The translations under genes and the position numbers were made by a program. DNA of 64,000 nt, from positions 12,349,501 through 12,413,500 of the forward strand of contig JALMGJ010000015.1 in assembly GCA_023362775.1 (NCBI GenBank), given 5' to 3'. The notes beneath the pieces are model-generated. The model saw only the letters and a list, made by a program, of their open reading frames with translations. It was not told the origin of the DNA and did not search any database. This DNA is from Charina bottae. Lineage: Eukaryota; Chordata; Lepidosauria; Squamata; Charinaidae. Positions 36,572 to 45,983 of the stretch are shown here, piece by piece (within the stretch, counting starts at the first letter, position 1; each line of letters opens with the position of its first letter).

Positions 36572-36584
36572 TCTGCTGCCCAAA

Positions 36585-39122
36585 GCAGCTTTTTCATTCT
36601 GGCAAATGAGAGGGCCAGCCATGCTTAGTTCTTACCTGTTGTCAGAATCAGTGATCAACAGATCAGTCTATTTCCTGTCTGGGACACTTTCATAAGTATA
36701 GTTCATTCTGGTTTATTACGGTCACTGACCAGTACAATACTCATTGAACCTTACAATATGCACCATCTGATTTAAAATAGTTTTAAAATTATAAGTTAAG
36801 TATAGTTTGATCAGATTTATGCCCAAGCCTGTGATTGTTGCTGTTGTTGTTTAAGTTAACATACTTGGTCTCAAACTAAACATTTGTACCATAATCTTTT
36901 GTCTTTCACTAGTGATATGACAATAGTGACCTCCCTCATGGGGCTGTTATAAGGACTTACTTCACTAATTAGTTATGTCCATAAATATTAACATATAGGT
37001 GCTAAATGAAAGCCGGCTGGGTGACCTTGGGCCAGTCTCTCTCTCTCAACCCAACTCACCTCACAGGGTTGTTGTTGTGGGGGAAAATAGGAGGAGGAAG
37101 GATTATTAAGTATGTTCGCTGCCTTGAGTTATTTATAAAAATAATAAAGGTGGGATAAAAATTAAATAAATAAATAAATGTGTTTGTTGCTACTACGACA
37201 AACACCACTACTGCAGCTACCGCAATAAAGCTAGCATCACTGAACCAACAATCTTCTCCTGGACTCCCTTGGCAAAAATATGTACAGTGTCAAAACTTTG
37301 TGACTTTATGAAAATAATTCATAGTTGGACACAGTGCCGATAGGGTCTTTTCCTCAGAAAAGTTCAAGGAATTGAAATGCCACCATAAGACTTCCTGGCA
37401 AAAGCACTATTTGCACCAGGCTGTCTCATTATCTATACCAAAGCCAGCCGACTCAGATAATCGGCTTTGTTTTGTCTTGCTTCAGTTCTTCCAACTATAC
37501 CAAGATTCCACTCAGTGTTATTTTCATGCTGTCCCAATTCTGCCTTCACCGTGCAATAGGATGCATCTTACTGCCCCAACCTCTTCTACAGTAGTTCATG
37601 TACCATTGCATTCATTTTGGGGAGGGGCCAGCTGTATTGTAGAATTAATGACTAACTTTGGTTCCAGCCTTTTTCAGTATAGTAAATGTACTTAATGCTT
37701 CCACTGTCTGGCTTCACATGTGTGGATCTGCTCTTAATTCAGCTGGCTAAGCCTTCACTGAAGCATTTATGGGAGGAGACAGTCATCTATAAAAAGGCAA
37801 ACTGATTGCAGCAATTAGAATATCTTGACAGCACCATCAGCTGAAAAAGGGGGGGGGGAGAAGCAAAATAGCAACTCCATTTACCCCAAGCAGGGGGTTC
37901 CTGATTGTTCTTTAGAAGTTGTGTCAAGCCTAACATACAAATTAAGGGGTTCAAAGGCATGCTTGGTTGCTGTGGTTACACATAGCAAAGTGTCACTTCT
38001 CATACTGGTGTGAATGAACCAATGAAAACTCTTGACATATGTATGTGCATGTGTGTATGTGTGTGTGTGTATAGCACAGAAAATGCAGACCAGCTGGAGA
38101 AAATAATGGGCATCATATCTACTTTGGTGATGTTCTTACTGCAAAGCACAGCTCTCCCCTCATTATAGTTCTAAAACTTCCTATTAAGACAGAAGTTGGA
38201 ATTTTTAAAATTCCATTTAAAAATACTTGGAATTTTTTTTAAAAGGAGAAGGGTTTCATCGTACCTCTTGAGCTTGAAATTTGAGAAGAAGAGGAAATGC
38301 CTGTTGAAAGTAGAAAAAAGAGTATGTAATTCTGTTCCTCAGATGTTCACTGAAACATAACAGAGGAGTAGGACTGTGAAAGAGCCCTACCATCGATGTG
38401 TCTATGCTCTCTGGCACAGTCTTTTAGCAGCCAGATGTACAGTGGCTTGGAGCATAAACTTTATTTGACTTGTTTATTTAGTTTATTTATGCAAGTGTGT
38501 GTGTGTGTGTGTGCACGTGTGTAGCCTACTTTGCATGACTTGAGGTGCTGTACTAGAATACAACCAAAAAAAGTAACAACAAAAAGTAAAGATAAAATAC
38601 AAGAACAGCCAATTACTAACTAAGGCAACCACTTACACTCAAATTCTCTATGAAATTAACACTGGTTAGAGATTTTCATAAGAACCACCCGAAATAACTG
38701 TAAAAAGTTTAAAATGAAGGAACATGAAAATATTAAATCAGATCTGAAAGCACAGCAGCACCAGTTTCTTGCAAGAAAAGATAAGCTGGCACCAAAAGCT
38801 TAGAAGGTACAATGTAAGAGTCTAGCTTGGTTTCTACCAGTGGATGAATCATTGCAGCAAGGTTATCCAGGACAGGATTGGTTCTAGCTGGTCAATCAAG
38901 TGGAGATGAAAAGGTTATTCCTGACACAGAGTCCATTTATTCCTCCAACAATAGCAACAGCTCTAGGAATACCCCTTGCAAGATGAAGAAACGTTGTTGA
39001 TAATTCTTGTTTCCAGGTTCTTTCTCTCCTTTTGTGTGTATAATGACAAGGCTCTTTCTTTGCAACTATACTGTAATTGTAAGGTAATATTCTATTTTCC
39101 ATTGCCTTTAACTGTGTATGGA
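36585..39122. other. Non-coding DNA with one SINE remnant and TG repeats
   Basis: Short (TG)n runs lie near 38050-38070 and 38496-38512. Apart from the SINE-like tail at 37012-37180 I recognise nothing; the 107-codon open frame at 37372-37695 has no domain. Confidence 0.5.
37012..37180 (+). mobile_element. SINE 3' part (MIR/CORE-like)
   Basis: 'AGCCGGCTGGGTGACCTTGGGCCAGTCTCTCTCTCTCAACCC' is the core of the second SINE family. It continues with 'ACTCACCTCACAGGGTTGTTGTTG…GCTGCCTTGAGTTATTTATAAAAATAATAAAGGTGGGATAAAAATTAAATAAATAAATAAA', a different 3' tail with a terminal repeat. The tRNA head is missing. Confidence 0.65.

Positions 39123-39154
<32 letters not shown>
39123..39154. repeat. (ATT)n microsatellite interrupted by the provirus
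   Basis: About 11 ATT units end exactly where the 5' LTR starts. TTATTATTATT resumes directly after the 3' LTR at 45984, so the provirus integrated inside this repeat and its short target duplication cannot be told from the repeat. Confidence 0.93.
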
Positions 39155-39155
<1 letters not shown>

Positions 39156-39899
39156 GTCAGATATTAAAAATTAGTGTTCCTCAAAGAATAATTAAATCCC
39201 AATAGAAGGATGAGGAAATCATTCTTCCTAAAATAGCTGCCAAAAAAAATTCTGAAACGGAAAAGAGCGATGCATATAGGTGATAATGAATCCGGAGGGA
39301 GACACCCATTAACACCAACCTCCAGGGAGACCCATTAACACCAACCTCCAACACCTAGCTGCCGGAGCACCAAGGGATATTTGCATGACAAGGGTCTGGG
39401 AAGGAAGGGGGAGAAATAAGCAAACTCCTCTTTCTGTGTCAGCTTCAGGTAACTTAAGAAACAATCAATGGGTAATCAAAGCAAAACCAGCCTGTCAGTT
39501 GTGTCTCCTATCAAGAGGAACTAAGATACATTGAGTTCAAAGGAGATTCGGTGTCGGCTTCAAAACAAGACTAGTATGTCAGTTACTTAAAAGAAAGGCT
39601 TGTTAAAACGAGACTATTGCCTCCTATTGACACAAACTAAGCTACATTGAACTTTAAGGGACCTTCAAAGCCATTATGACTATGTTAATGACTAAAGACT
39701 GAACTAATCAGGAAAAGTCTCACACAAGAAAGAGTAAAGATATCACCCAGAGAAATTGACAAAAGGCGGCCGTGGTATTGTAAAACGTCGAGGCAGGAAC
39801 TGAGAACTGTCAGTCTGACACTTTGCAAACTTGTGTAAATATGTAAATATGTAAATATGTAAACTAAATATGTAAACTGACTTTTCTTTGAAATACATG

Positions 39900-39906
39900 T
39901 ATAAAA
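39900..39906 (+). promoter_or_regulatory. LTR TATA box
   Basis: TATAAAA followed about 25-30 bases on by the presumed start of R near CATGGCTCTCTC. The same motif is at 45823-45829 in the 3' LTR. Confidence 0.75.
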
Positions 39907-39990
39907 GAAATGAATGAACCTTGCTCATGGCTCTCTCTATACCAGTCAAATTTGTGGCGGTATGGGGGAAGCCTCTTTTGCAAAAGAACC

Positions 39991-39996
39991 AATAAA
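39991..39996 (+). promoter_or_regulatory. LTR polyadenylation signal
   Basis: AATAAA, 70 bases before the LTR end, followed by a T/G-rich stretch (GTTATTTGTTAG). It has an identical counterpart at 45914-45919. Confidence 0.75.
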
Positions 39997-40062
39997 CATT
40001 TAGAGCTGTTATTTGTTAGTTCAGTATTTTATTTTGTGGGAAAAGGAGCCAAATCTCACAAT

Positions 40063-40080
40063 TGGGGGCTCGTCCGGGAT
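40063..40080 (+). promoter_or_regulatory. Primer-binding site complementary to tRNA-Pro
   Basis: TGGGGGCTCGTCCGGGAT, two bases after the LTR, is the 18-base primer site used by murine-leukaemia-type gammaretroviruses and complementary to the tRNA-Pro 3' end. It is intact. Confidence 0.93.
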
Positions 40081-40282
40081 GACTGGGTTCGTTGAAACCG
40101 GCACTGGTCCAGATTCCCCTTGGGGGCGCGCCGACTGATTTCAGTCGCCCGATGGGACTGGGGTAGGAACGGTTCCTCGCAACCCAAGAAACCCCTTGAA
40201 CTAGCACATAACAGACAGGGGGACTCCAGAGGACACCGAAGGAACCAAGAGGACGGCCAGGTAACATCGTGCGCACGATCCC

Positions 40283-40290
40283 AGGTAAGA
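40283..40290 (+). promoter_or_regulatory. Candidate splice donor in the provirus leader
   Basis: AG|GTAAGA within CCCAGGTAAGAGCC is a near-consensus donor, placed between primer site and gag as expected for the env messenger. A weaker CAG|GTAACA lies 26 bases upstream. Confidence 0.5.
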
Positions 40291-40664
40291 GCCGAGCCGT
40301 CTTAGGTCTACTTCGTGAGGACCTCCGGTGTCGGTGTTTCCTGGGTGGTCTCGGGGAGGGATCGGGTTATAGCTGCGCCTACTTCGTGAGGGCCTTTCGG
40401 AGCCAGCTGGCAAGCACATCCGAGAGAGCTATTTCCTGGATCATAGGGAATTGATTTGAGACCTCGTGTGAGTGTTGAGATACCGTAGGGAAGAGTAGAA
40501 ACCTTCCTGCACGGCTAATCTGAGACCCATATCTGCAGTTCCGCGGCTCAAGTGTTGGAACGTCCACTGAGTCCGGTCAGGTGTGGGTCGGTTGATTGTG
40601 TGTGTGTGCGCGTGTGGAGGTCAAGAGGAATCTTTCCCCCACCCCGCCGTTGTCCGTCTCCAGA

Positions 40665-40931
40665 ATGGGAGCTTGGCTAAGTAAAAGAGAAGAGTGTCCA
40701 AGGGAGTCTAAGAGGTACCTTGATGAAAGTAAACCGGTAATACCAGCTATATCCCCTTTGGCATTTGTTTTGGACCAGTGGGATGAAGAAAACTTGATCC
40801 CCTGGACTAAGACACTGCTCAAGGAAACCATGGTTCAGGTGTGTGTACAAAAATGGCCAATATATGTTCTATTAGAACCAAACTACAGGTGGTCCAGGTT
40901 TTCATCAGCTCCCTGGGGAAGGAATGATTAG
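40665..40931 (+). pseudogene. Endogenous retroviral gag, N-terminal matrix fragment (88 codons)
   Basis: The ATG at 40665 begins M-G-A-W, with Gly at position 2 as needed for N-myristoylation of a matrix protein, and is about 600 bases after the primer site as in gammaretroviruses. The frame continues with an acidic/tryptophan-containing matrix-like segment and ends at a TAG at 40929-40931. Capsid and nucleocapsid, including any zinc knuckle, are absent, so gag is truncated to part of matrix. Confidence 0.75.
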
Positions 40932-43180
40932 AAGACTATTGTTGGGGAAGAGTTTATTTTAAAATGCCCCATGGCACTCTGTGCATGCTCCTTGGAGCCT
41001 TTGCAATGGGCATAATCTCTTCCTCCAGCTGGGATTTTTTTTTTTTTCACCTCAGGCTTGTGAAAATCAGGAGTCACTAAGTAGTTTTTGCTTTGTTTTC
41101 TAAGTATGTATGTGCATTCAGTGTTTTGATTGTTTGTGTGTCTGACTGCTCTGGGCTATCATAGATGCCCACTAGCCCTTAAGGCCCTGCTTCCACAGTT
41201 TGCTCCCTTGATGAAGAAATAGCCAAGGGCAGCTGCTTGAAGAAGCATTAAGAAAAATTAAGGTTATTGCTAAAACCCCTTCATTTATGGGAAAGAACAA
41301 ACTATTGCAGGAGATGAGGGAAGTACATATAAGGAAGCTGCCATGCTTGCAGCTACTCTTGATTTCTGCCACTCTGTCTTGTTTGTAAGAAAATTGATGG
41401 TGGGTAACTGTATGTAGCATAGATAGGAATTTTAGAAAGTGCCATGCTCTAGGAGGGACCAGAAGCCTGAGTAGGAAAAAAGCAAGAGGAAAGTATGAGA
41501 AGTAAGAAGGTTTAAGAAATGTGATTCAGAGAGCCTGAAGGCATGTGTGTGTCTGGATCTGATTGATTGTTGCACTTAGATCTGAATTTGTCTTTGGAAA
41601 TGCATGTGAAGGCATTTTAGAGGGAAAAAGAAAAGAAACAGGAATGTTTAATACGCTTTTGTTCAAAACCTAATGAAGCATTGCCTTGGGAACTCCTTGC
41701 CACTGTAAAGGAGGTGACAAGTCATTGTTAATTTTTTCTTCCCTTTTCTTGAAGACAAGGAAAGGAAGGCAAACGATTTCTTTAAGAGAGCCAGCTTGGT
41801 GTAGTGGGAAAGGGCAAAAGGGGTGGAAACTGGGAACGTTGAATTCTAGTCCTACCTGTGTTGCAAGGAAGCCAGCTGGGTGATTTTGGGCCAGTCATTT
41901 TTCTCTCAGCCCTGGGAAGGAGGTACTGGCAAGCCACTTCTGAAACCATTGCCAAAAGACTGCCAGGACTCATCCAGGCATTTGCCAGGAGTAAAAAGTT
42001 GAGTCAAAAAGTACAAGAAAGGTAAGGGGAGAAACCCCAGCCTAATTTTCTTAGGAAAATGTCAAGTTTCCTACTCTTACTGTTTTGAGGCTTGCAATAC
42101 TCTTTTTGCATTCTGTCCTGCCTCCCTGAAGTGTGCCTCTTGCTAATTCCCCCCCCCCATGTATATGTGTGTGCGTGTGTGGCCTTAAGCTACCCCACCT
42201 TTACTCTCTGTTTAACCCCTACCTGCTAATGCTTAAGATACCGATGGAAGGGGGTGAAATGAGTCAGTTTCTTCTAAGCGCTAAAAGAAATCTTCTCACT
42301 TAAGTGCCTATCTCTTAAGTGCCTATCCCCTGCCTGCGCTAAATGGGATCCTTTTACATCTGCACTAAGCAGAGTACTAATTTCCCGTCTATGCTAACTG
42401 GGGTTTCTTCTGTTTCTCTGAACAAAAGGAGTGTATTTCTTTGGACAAGATGTATGTAAAATAAAAGGTGACTGTTTGTAAGGACTGGGGTGGTTCTTTT
42501 TCCTTGGGCACTGACCGGTAGCCTAAGGAGAGGAACCCACCCAGCCTCTATTTTTGTATCAAATAAACGCTGTCTCAGCTGCTAGGAATTGGGGGAACCT
42601 AAAACCCACAGGGCCATGTTAATTTTTAGGGACAAAATTAATCATGCTATAGGAGAGGGAAGGGGGTATAAACCAGTTAATTTTTAACAAGAATTGGGTA
42701 GTAGCAACAGATATTTAGTTGGAAGGTTGTGAGTGGTTTTCTTTTGTCTACCAGTCCGTTCATCTAAGCTACACCTAACTATTTTAATCTCTGCAGTGTT
42801 TAAGATGCCAGCCAAGCAGCAGAAATGGATGTGTGAACAATAAATCAAACTAAGCTGGAGAGAAAAGGAAAGGGCACCACCAAGTATAGCAACAGGCAGT
42901 AAACCTGACATGTAAAATTACTAATGAGGATGCACTTAAACACAATGCAACTGGAAATAACAGAATCTCAGTTTGTGTATAACTCTCCTGCCTTTAAACC
43001 TTTTTGTTAAGTGAACTGTCCTTTCTTTCCTCAATGCCATACACAGGAAGGAAGTTCGAAGTCCCTCAGTTGGAGGCTAGTGATAAAAGGTTGAAAGAAT
43101 ATGTGTGTGGGCTCTTTTCTGTTTTGTCTCACCTCAGGAACAAAGGACTGTTGACCTAGACCCTTCCTCTCGAATTTACA
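40932..43180. other. Provirus interior without recognisable retroviral genes
   Basis: About 2.2 kb replace what should be most of gag and pol. I find no protease, RT or RNase H motif in any frame. A SINE copy lies inside (41782-42015). An 'AAAATAAAAGG…' followed by 'GTATCAAATAAACGCTG' at about 42458-42572 resembles a promoter/polyadenylation pair, perhaps part of another LTR. The region ends at a pyrimidine stretch and ACAG (43165-43180) just before the integrase remnant. Confidence 0.6.
41782..42015 (+). mobile_element. tRNA-derived SINE (second family) inside the provirus
   Basis: Sense copy: GAGAGCCAGCTTGGTGTAGTGG head, 'GAATTCTAGTCCTACC' B-box region, 'AAGCCAGCTGGGTGATTTTGGGCCAGTCATTTTTCTCTCAGCCCTGG' core and 'GGCAAGCCACTTCTGAAACCATTGCCAAAAGACTGCCAGGACTCATCCAGG' 3' part. 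Target duplication not identified. Confidence 0.7.
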
Positions 43181-43381
43181 GTCCACCCGCATCAGCCTGG
43201 CCAGTGGGTTCTCATTAAATCCTGAAAGGAGGATAAGCTGAAGCCACAGTGGGAAGGCCCTTTCCTGGTATTACTTACCGGTGAGACATCGATTCGTACA
43301 GCTGAGAAAGGATGGACACATCACTCCAGAACTAAAGGGCCTGTGCCAGCCCCAACCCAACGGGACGGTGGTTCTTTCTGA
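43181..43381 (+). pseudogene. Endogenous retroviral integrase, C-terminal domain remnant
   Basis: The forward frame from 43181 reads a gammaretroviral integrase C-terminal domain: 'HQPGQWVLIKS' near its start, 'PQWEGPFLVLLT' in the middle and 'GWTHHSRTKG' towards the end, closing at a TGA at 43379-43381. It has one in-frame stop (TGA at codon 15). The zinc-binding and catalytic (D,D-35-E) domains are missing. It is the only piece of pol I can find. Confidence 0.85.
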
Positions 43382-43439
43382 TAACCCGCTGAAACTCACC
43401 CTCAGAAAATGATCCTGTAATTATGTGTTGTTGTGACTG

Positions 43440-45034
43440 TGCCCCTTTTCATAATTATTGTAAAATTGTATGTGATATAGTAGTGATAGAAGATTGGGAA
43501 TGAGAACATAAATAGACATTCCTCAAGACCCACGGAAAGAAAGGGTGGTTGTGCTAATAGAAACTATAGACCCAGAGAAGCCCAAGGTACTCCCAGTGTG
43601 TGAAACTAGAATCTGTCCCCAAAGGGAAGACATTGACCTCCGAACCATCGGTTTAAATTGGGAATATGGAGTGGCCCTTGACCAACACTAGACTCTTAAT
43701 CTTGGTCTGGGTTCAAGTATGTGGCTCCCAGATCTAACGGTCATGTTTTCAGAACTCAGGGCAGTGTGATTGGCAACCCCAAATTAATTAACCCCACCAA
43801 CAAGTGGGAAGATATAGTAGCTGTGAAGTCACCCTGGCTATAACACATGGAGATTGGGCAAAGGGAGGAAGGAAAACTCCTTGTAAAGACCTAAAGCCAT
43901 TTGATGACTGGGTTAACCAGCTATGAATGTGGAAAACTGGATGGGATCTCTTGGCCCCTGCTTGTAAAGTTCTGGGACCTACCTCGAGACAAGGGATGTG
44001 CCATAATCTGACTCTACCCAAACCAGATTGGGACGTAGAGTGTGGAAAAGGAGGATGTACTTCAAAGTTTTCCCAGTTAACCTATGGTTGGGCAGGAACA
44101 TGCTTATGGGGGAAAACGCTTCGCCAGTTAAAAAGAGAAACTGTATTCAGGAGGAAAGGTCCAACAGACAGTAATTTATAGGAGTTTTCATGAGTGTAAG
44201 GGAAGTACCACCAAATGCCAGTTTAAGGATGTAACCCTTAGCGTTCGCAGAGAGGATGGAATAGTAACCTGCCACGACTCCAAAGGAACCCAGACCATAT
44301 ACCGCACAATAGTTGTCAGAAACATTAGGGAGGAAATAGTGACAGAAACTAAAGTAGAAGGAGAAAGAAATTCAGGAACAGTTCGATGCACATGAGGAAA
44401 TAAAAGATAACAGTTGGTCTAGGAAGAACTGTGGGGAGACTAACATGGGGGAACAAAGGCCCCGGAACGTATAATCAATTACGATGGTCCAGCATCTTGG
44501 GGACCCACAGTCAGAGGGTATCGAGATCCAGGATATCTAATCAATAGGATAACAAGGTTACAAACCGTTCTAGAAATAATAACCAATAAAACATCGGAAA
44601 CCCTATTGTTGCTAGCCAAAACCGATGAAAGGTTGCATACAGCAATATACCAGGACAAGTTAGCTTTGGACTACCTGTTAGCTCAAGAAGGGTGTGTGTG
44701 TGGTAAAGCTCATGTGCCAGTACAGACCTGGAAGGGTATGGGAGACTTAGGGATCAAGAATTGGTTCAGGGGCATGTTTAATAATTGGAAAAGGGTCCTG
44801 GTTTTAATAGCTCTGGGCTTCGGGGGACTGCTTGCCATACCTTGTTTATTACCCATTATTCAAGGAATGATAAGCCGGACCATACAAAGTGCTACCTTAG
44901 TAACTCAACCAGGGAAAAACAATATGATGAGACTGAAGGTTGGAAGGGATGACCCAGAGCCAAGAAAGTTTTTGAAGGAAACTTACAAATTATACCCCGA
45001 AAAAGCAATAAAAGTCAATATGAGGTATGAATAA
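43440..45034 (+). pseudogene. Endogenous retroviral envelope remnant; surface part decayed, transmembrane part open
   Basis: The surface-subunit region is scattered over frames (one cysteine-rich open piece at 43927-44181). From about 44470 the transmembrane-subunit frame is open to a TGA at 45032-45034. It shows a heptad-type helix with '[13 protein letters not shown]', a '[11 protein letters not shown]' segment where gammaretroviral envelopes have their immunosuppressive-type region, a lone C-x-C instead of the usual C-x6-C-C, a hydrophobic membrane span of about 24 residues and a charged cytoplasmic tail of about 50 residues. The cysteine motif is thus damaged even though the frame is open. 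Confidence 0.82.
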
Positions 45035-45056
45035 AGTTCTTGAGGAACAATGGGCT

Positions 45057-45077
45057 CAAAGAAAAAAAAGGGGGGAT
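45057..45077 (+). promoter_or_regulatory. Polypurine tract of the provirus
   Basis: AAAGAAAAAAAAGGGGGGAT directly precedes the 3' LTR, as needed to prime plus-strand DNA. Confidence 0.9.
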
Positions 45078-45983
45078 TGTCAGATATTAAAAATTAGTGT
45101 TCCTCAAAGAATAATTAAATCCCAATAGAAGGATGAGGAAATCATTCTTCCTAAAATAGCTGCCAAAAAAAATTCTGAAACGGAAAAGAGCGATGCATAT
45201 AGGTGATAATGAATCCGGAGGGAGACACCCATTAACACCAACCTCCAGGGAGACCCATTAACACCAACCTCCAACACCTAGCTGCCGGAGCACCAAGGGA
45301 TATTTGCATGACAAGGGTCTGGGAAGGAAGGGGGAGAAATAAGCAAACTCCTCTTTCTGTGTCAGCTTCAGGTAACTTAAGAAACAATCAATGGGTAATC
45401 AAAGCAAAACCAGCCTGTCAGTTGTGTCTCCTATCAAGAGGAACTAAGATACATTGAGTTCAAAGGAGATTCGGTGTCGGCTTCAAAACAAGACTAGTAT
45501 GTCAGTTACTTAAAAGAAAGGCTTGTTAAAACGAGACTATTGCCTCCTATTGACACAAACTAAGCTACATTGAACTTTAAGGGACCTTCAAAGCCATTAT
45601 GACTATGTTAATGACTAAAGACTGAACTAATCAGGAAAAGTCTCACACAAGAAAGAGTAAAGATATCACCCAGAGAAATTGACAAAAGGCGGCCGTGGTA
45701 TTGTAAAACGTCGAGGCAGGAACTGAGAACTGTCAGTCTGACACTTTGCAAACTTGTGTAAATATGTAAATATGTAAATATGTAAACTAAATATGTAAAC
45801 TGACTTTTCTTTGAAATACATGTATAAAAGAAATGAATGAACCTTGCTCATGGCTCTCTCTATACCAGTCAAATTTGTGGCGGTATGGGGGAAGCCTCTT
45901 TTGCAAAAGAACCAATAAACATTTAGAGCTGTTATTTGTTAGTTCAGTATTTTATTTTGTGGGAAAAGGAGCCAAATCTCACA
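45078..45983 (+). repeat. 3' LTR of the provirus (906 bp)
   Basis: Same length and register as the 5' LTR (constant offset of 5923), with the same signals. No mismatch found by eye. Confidence 0.95.

Larger units (their letters stand above)
39155..40060 (+). repeat. 5' LTR of the provirus (906 bp)
   Basis: Starts TGTCAGATATT and ends CTCACA. U3 holds a duplicated 'CATTAACACCAACCTCC' and an array of 'GTAAATAT' units at 39835-39875. TATAAAA at 39900-39906 and AATAAA at 39991-39996 are the expected promoter and polyadenylation signals about 90 bp apart, which defines a short R region. Compared by eye along its length, it shows no difference from the 3' LTR. Confidence 0.95.
39155..45983 (+). 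mobile_element. Gammaretrovirus-like endogenous provirus, internally deleted (6829 bp)
   Basis: Two 906-bp LTRs in direct orientation bracket an interior with, in order, a tRNA-Pro type primer site, a leader with splice-donor candidates, a gag start, about 2.2 kb of sequence I cannot assign, the last 67 codons of integrase, decayed env and a polypurine tract. Protease, reverse transcriptase, RNase H and most of integrase are not detectable. A complete relative would be 8-9 kb. The likely target duplication is TTAT, inside an ATT microsatellite. Because it lacks its own enzymes, its mobility must have depended on a helper. Confidence 0.93.

Noticed and set aside
37372..37695. 107-codon plus-strand frame
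   Set aside because: No domain, no splice or polyadenylation context, and a length expected by chance in 64 kb.
39743..39949. 68-codon minus-strand frame present twice, also at 45666-45872
   Set aside because: It is duplicated only because it lies in both LTRs; no evidence of coding.
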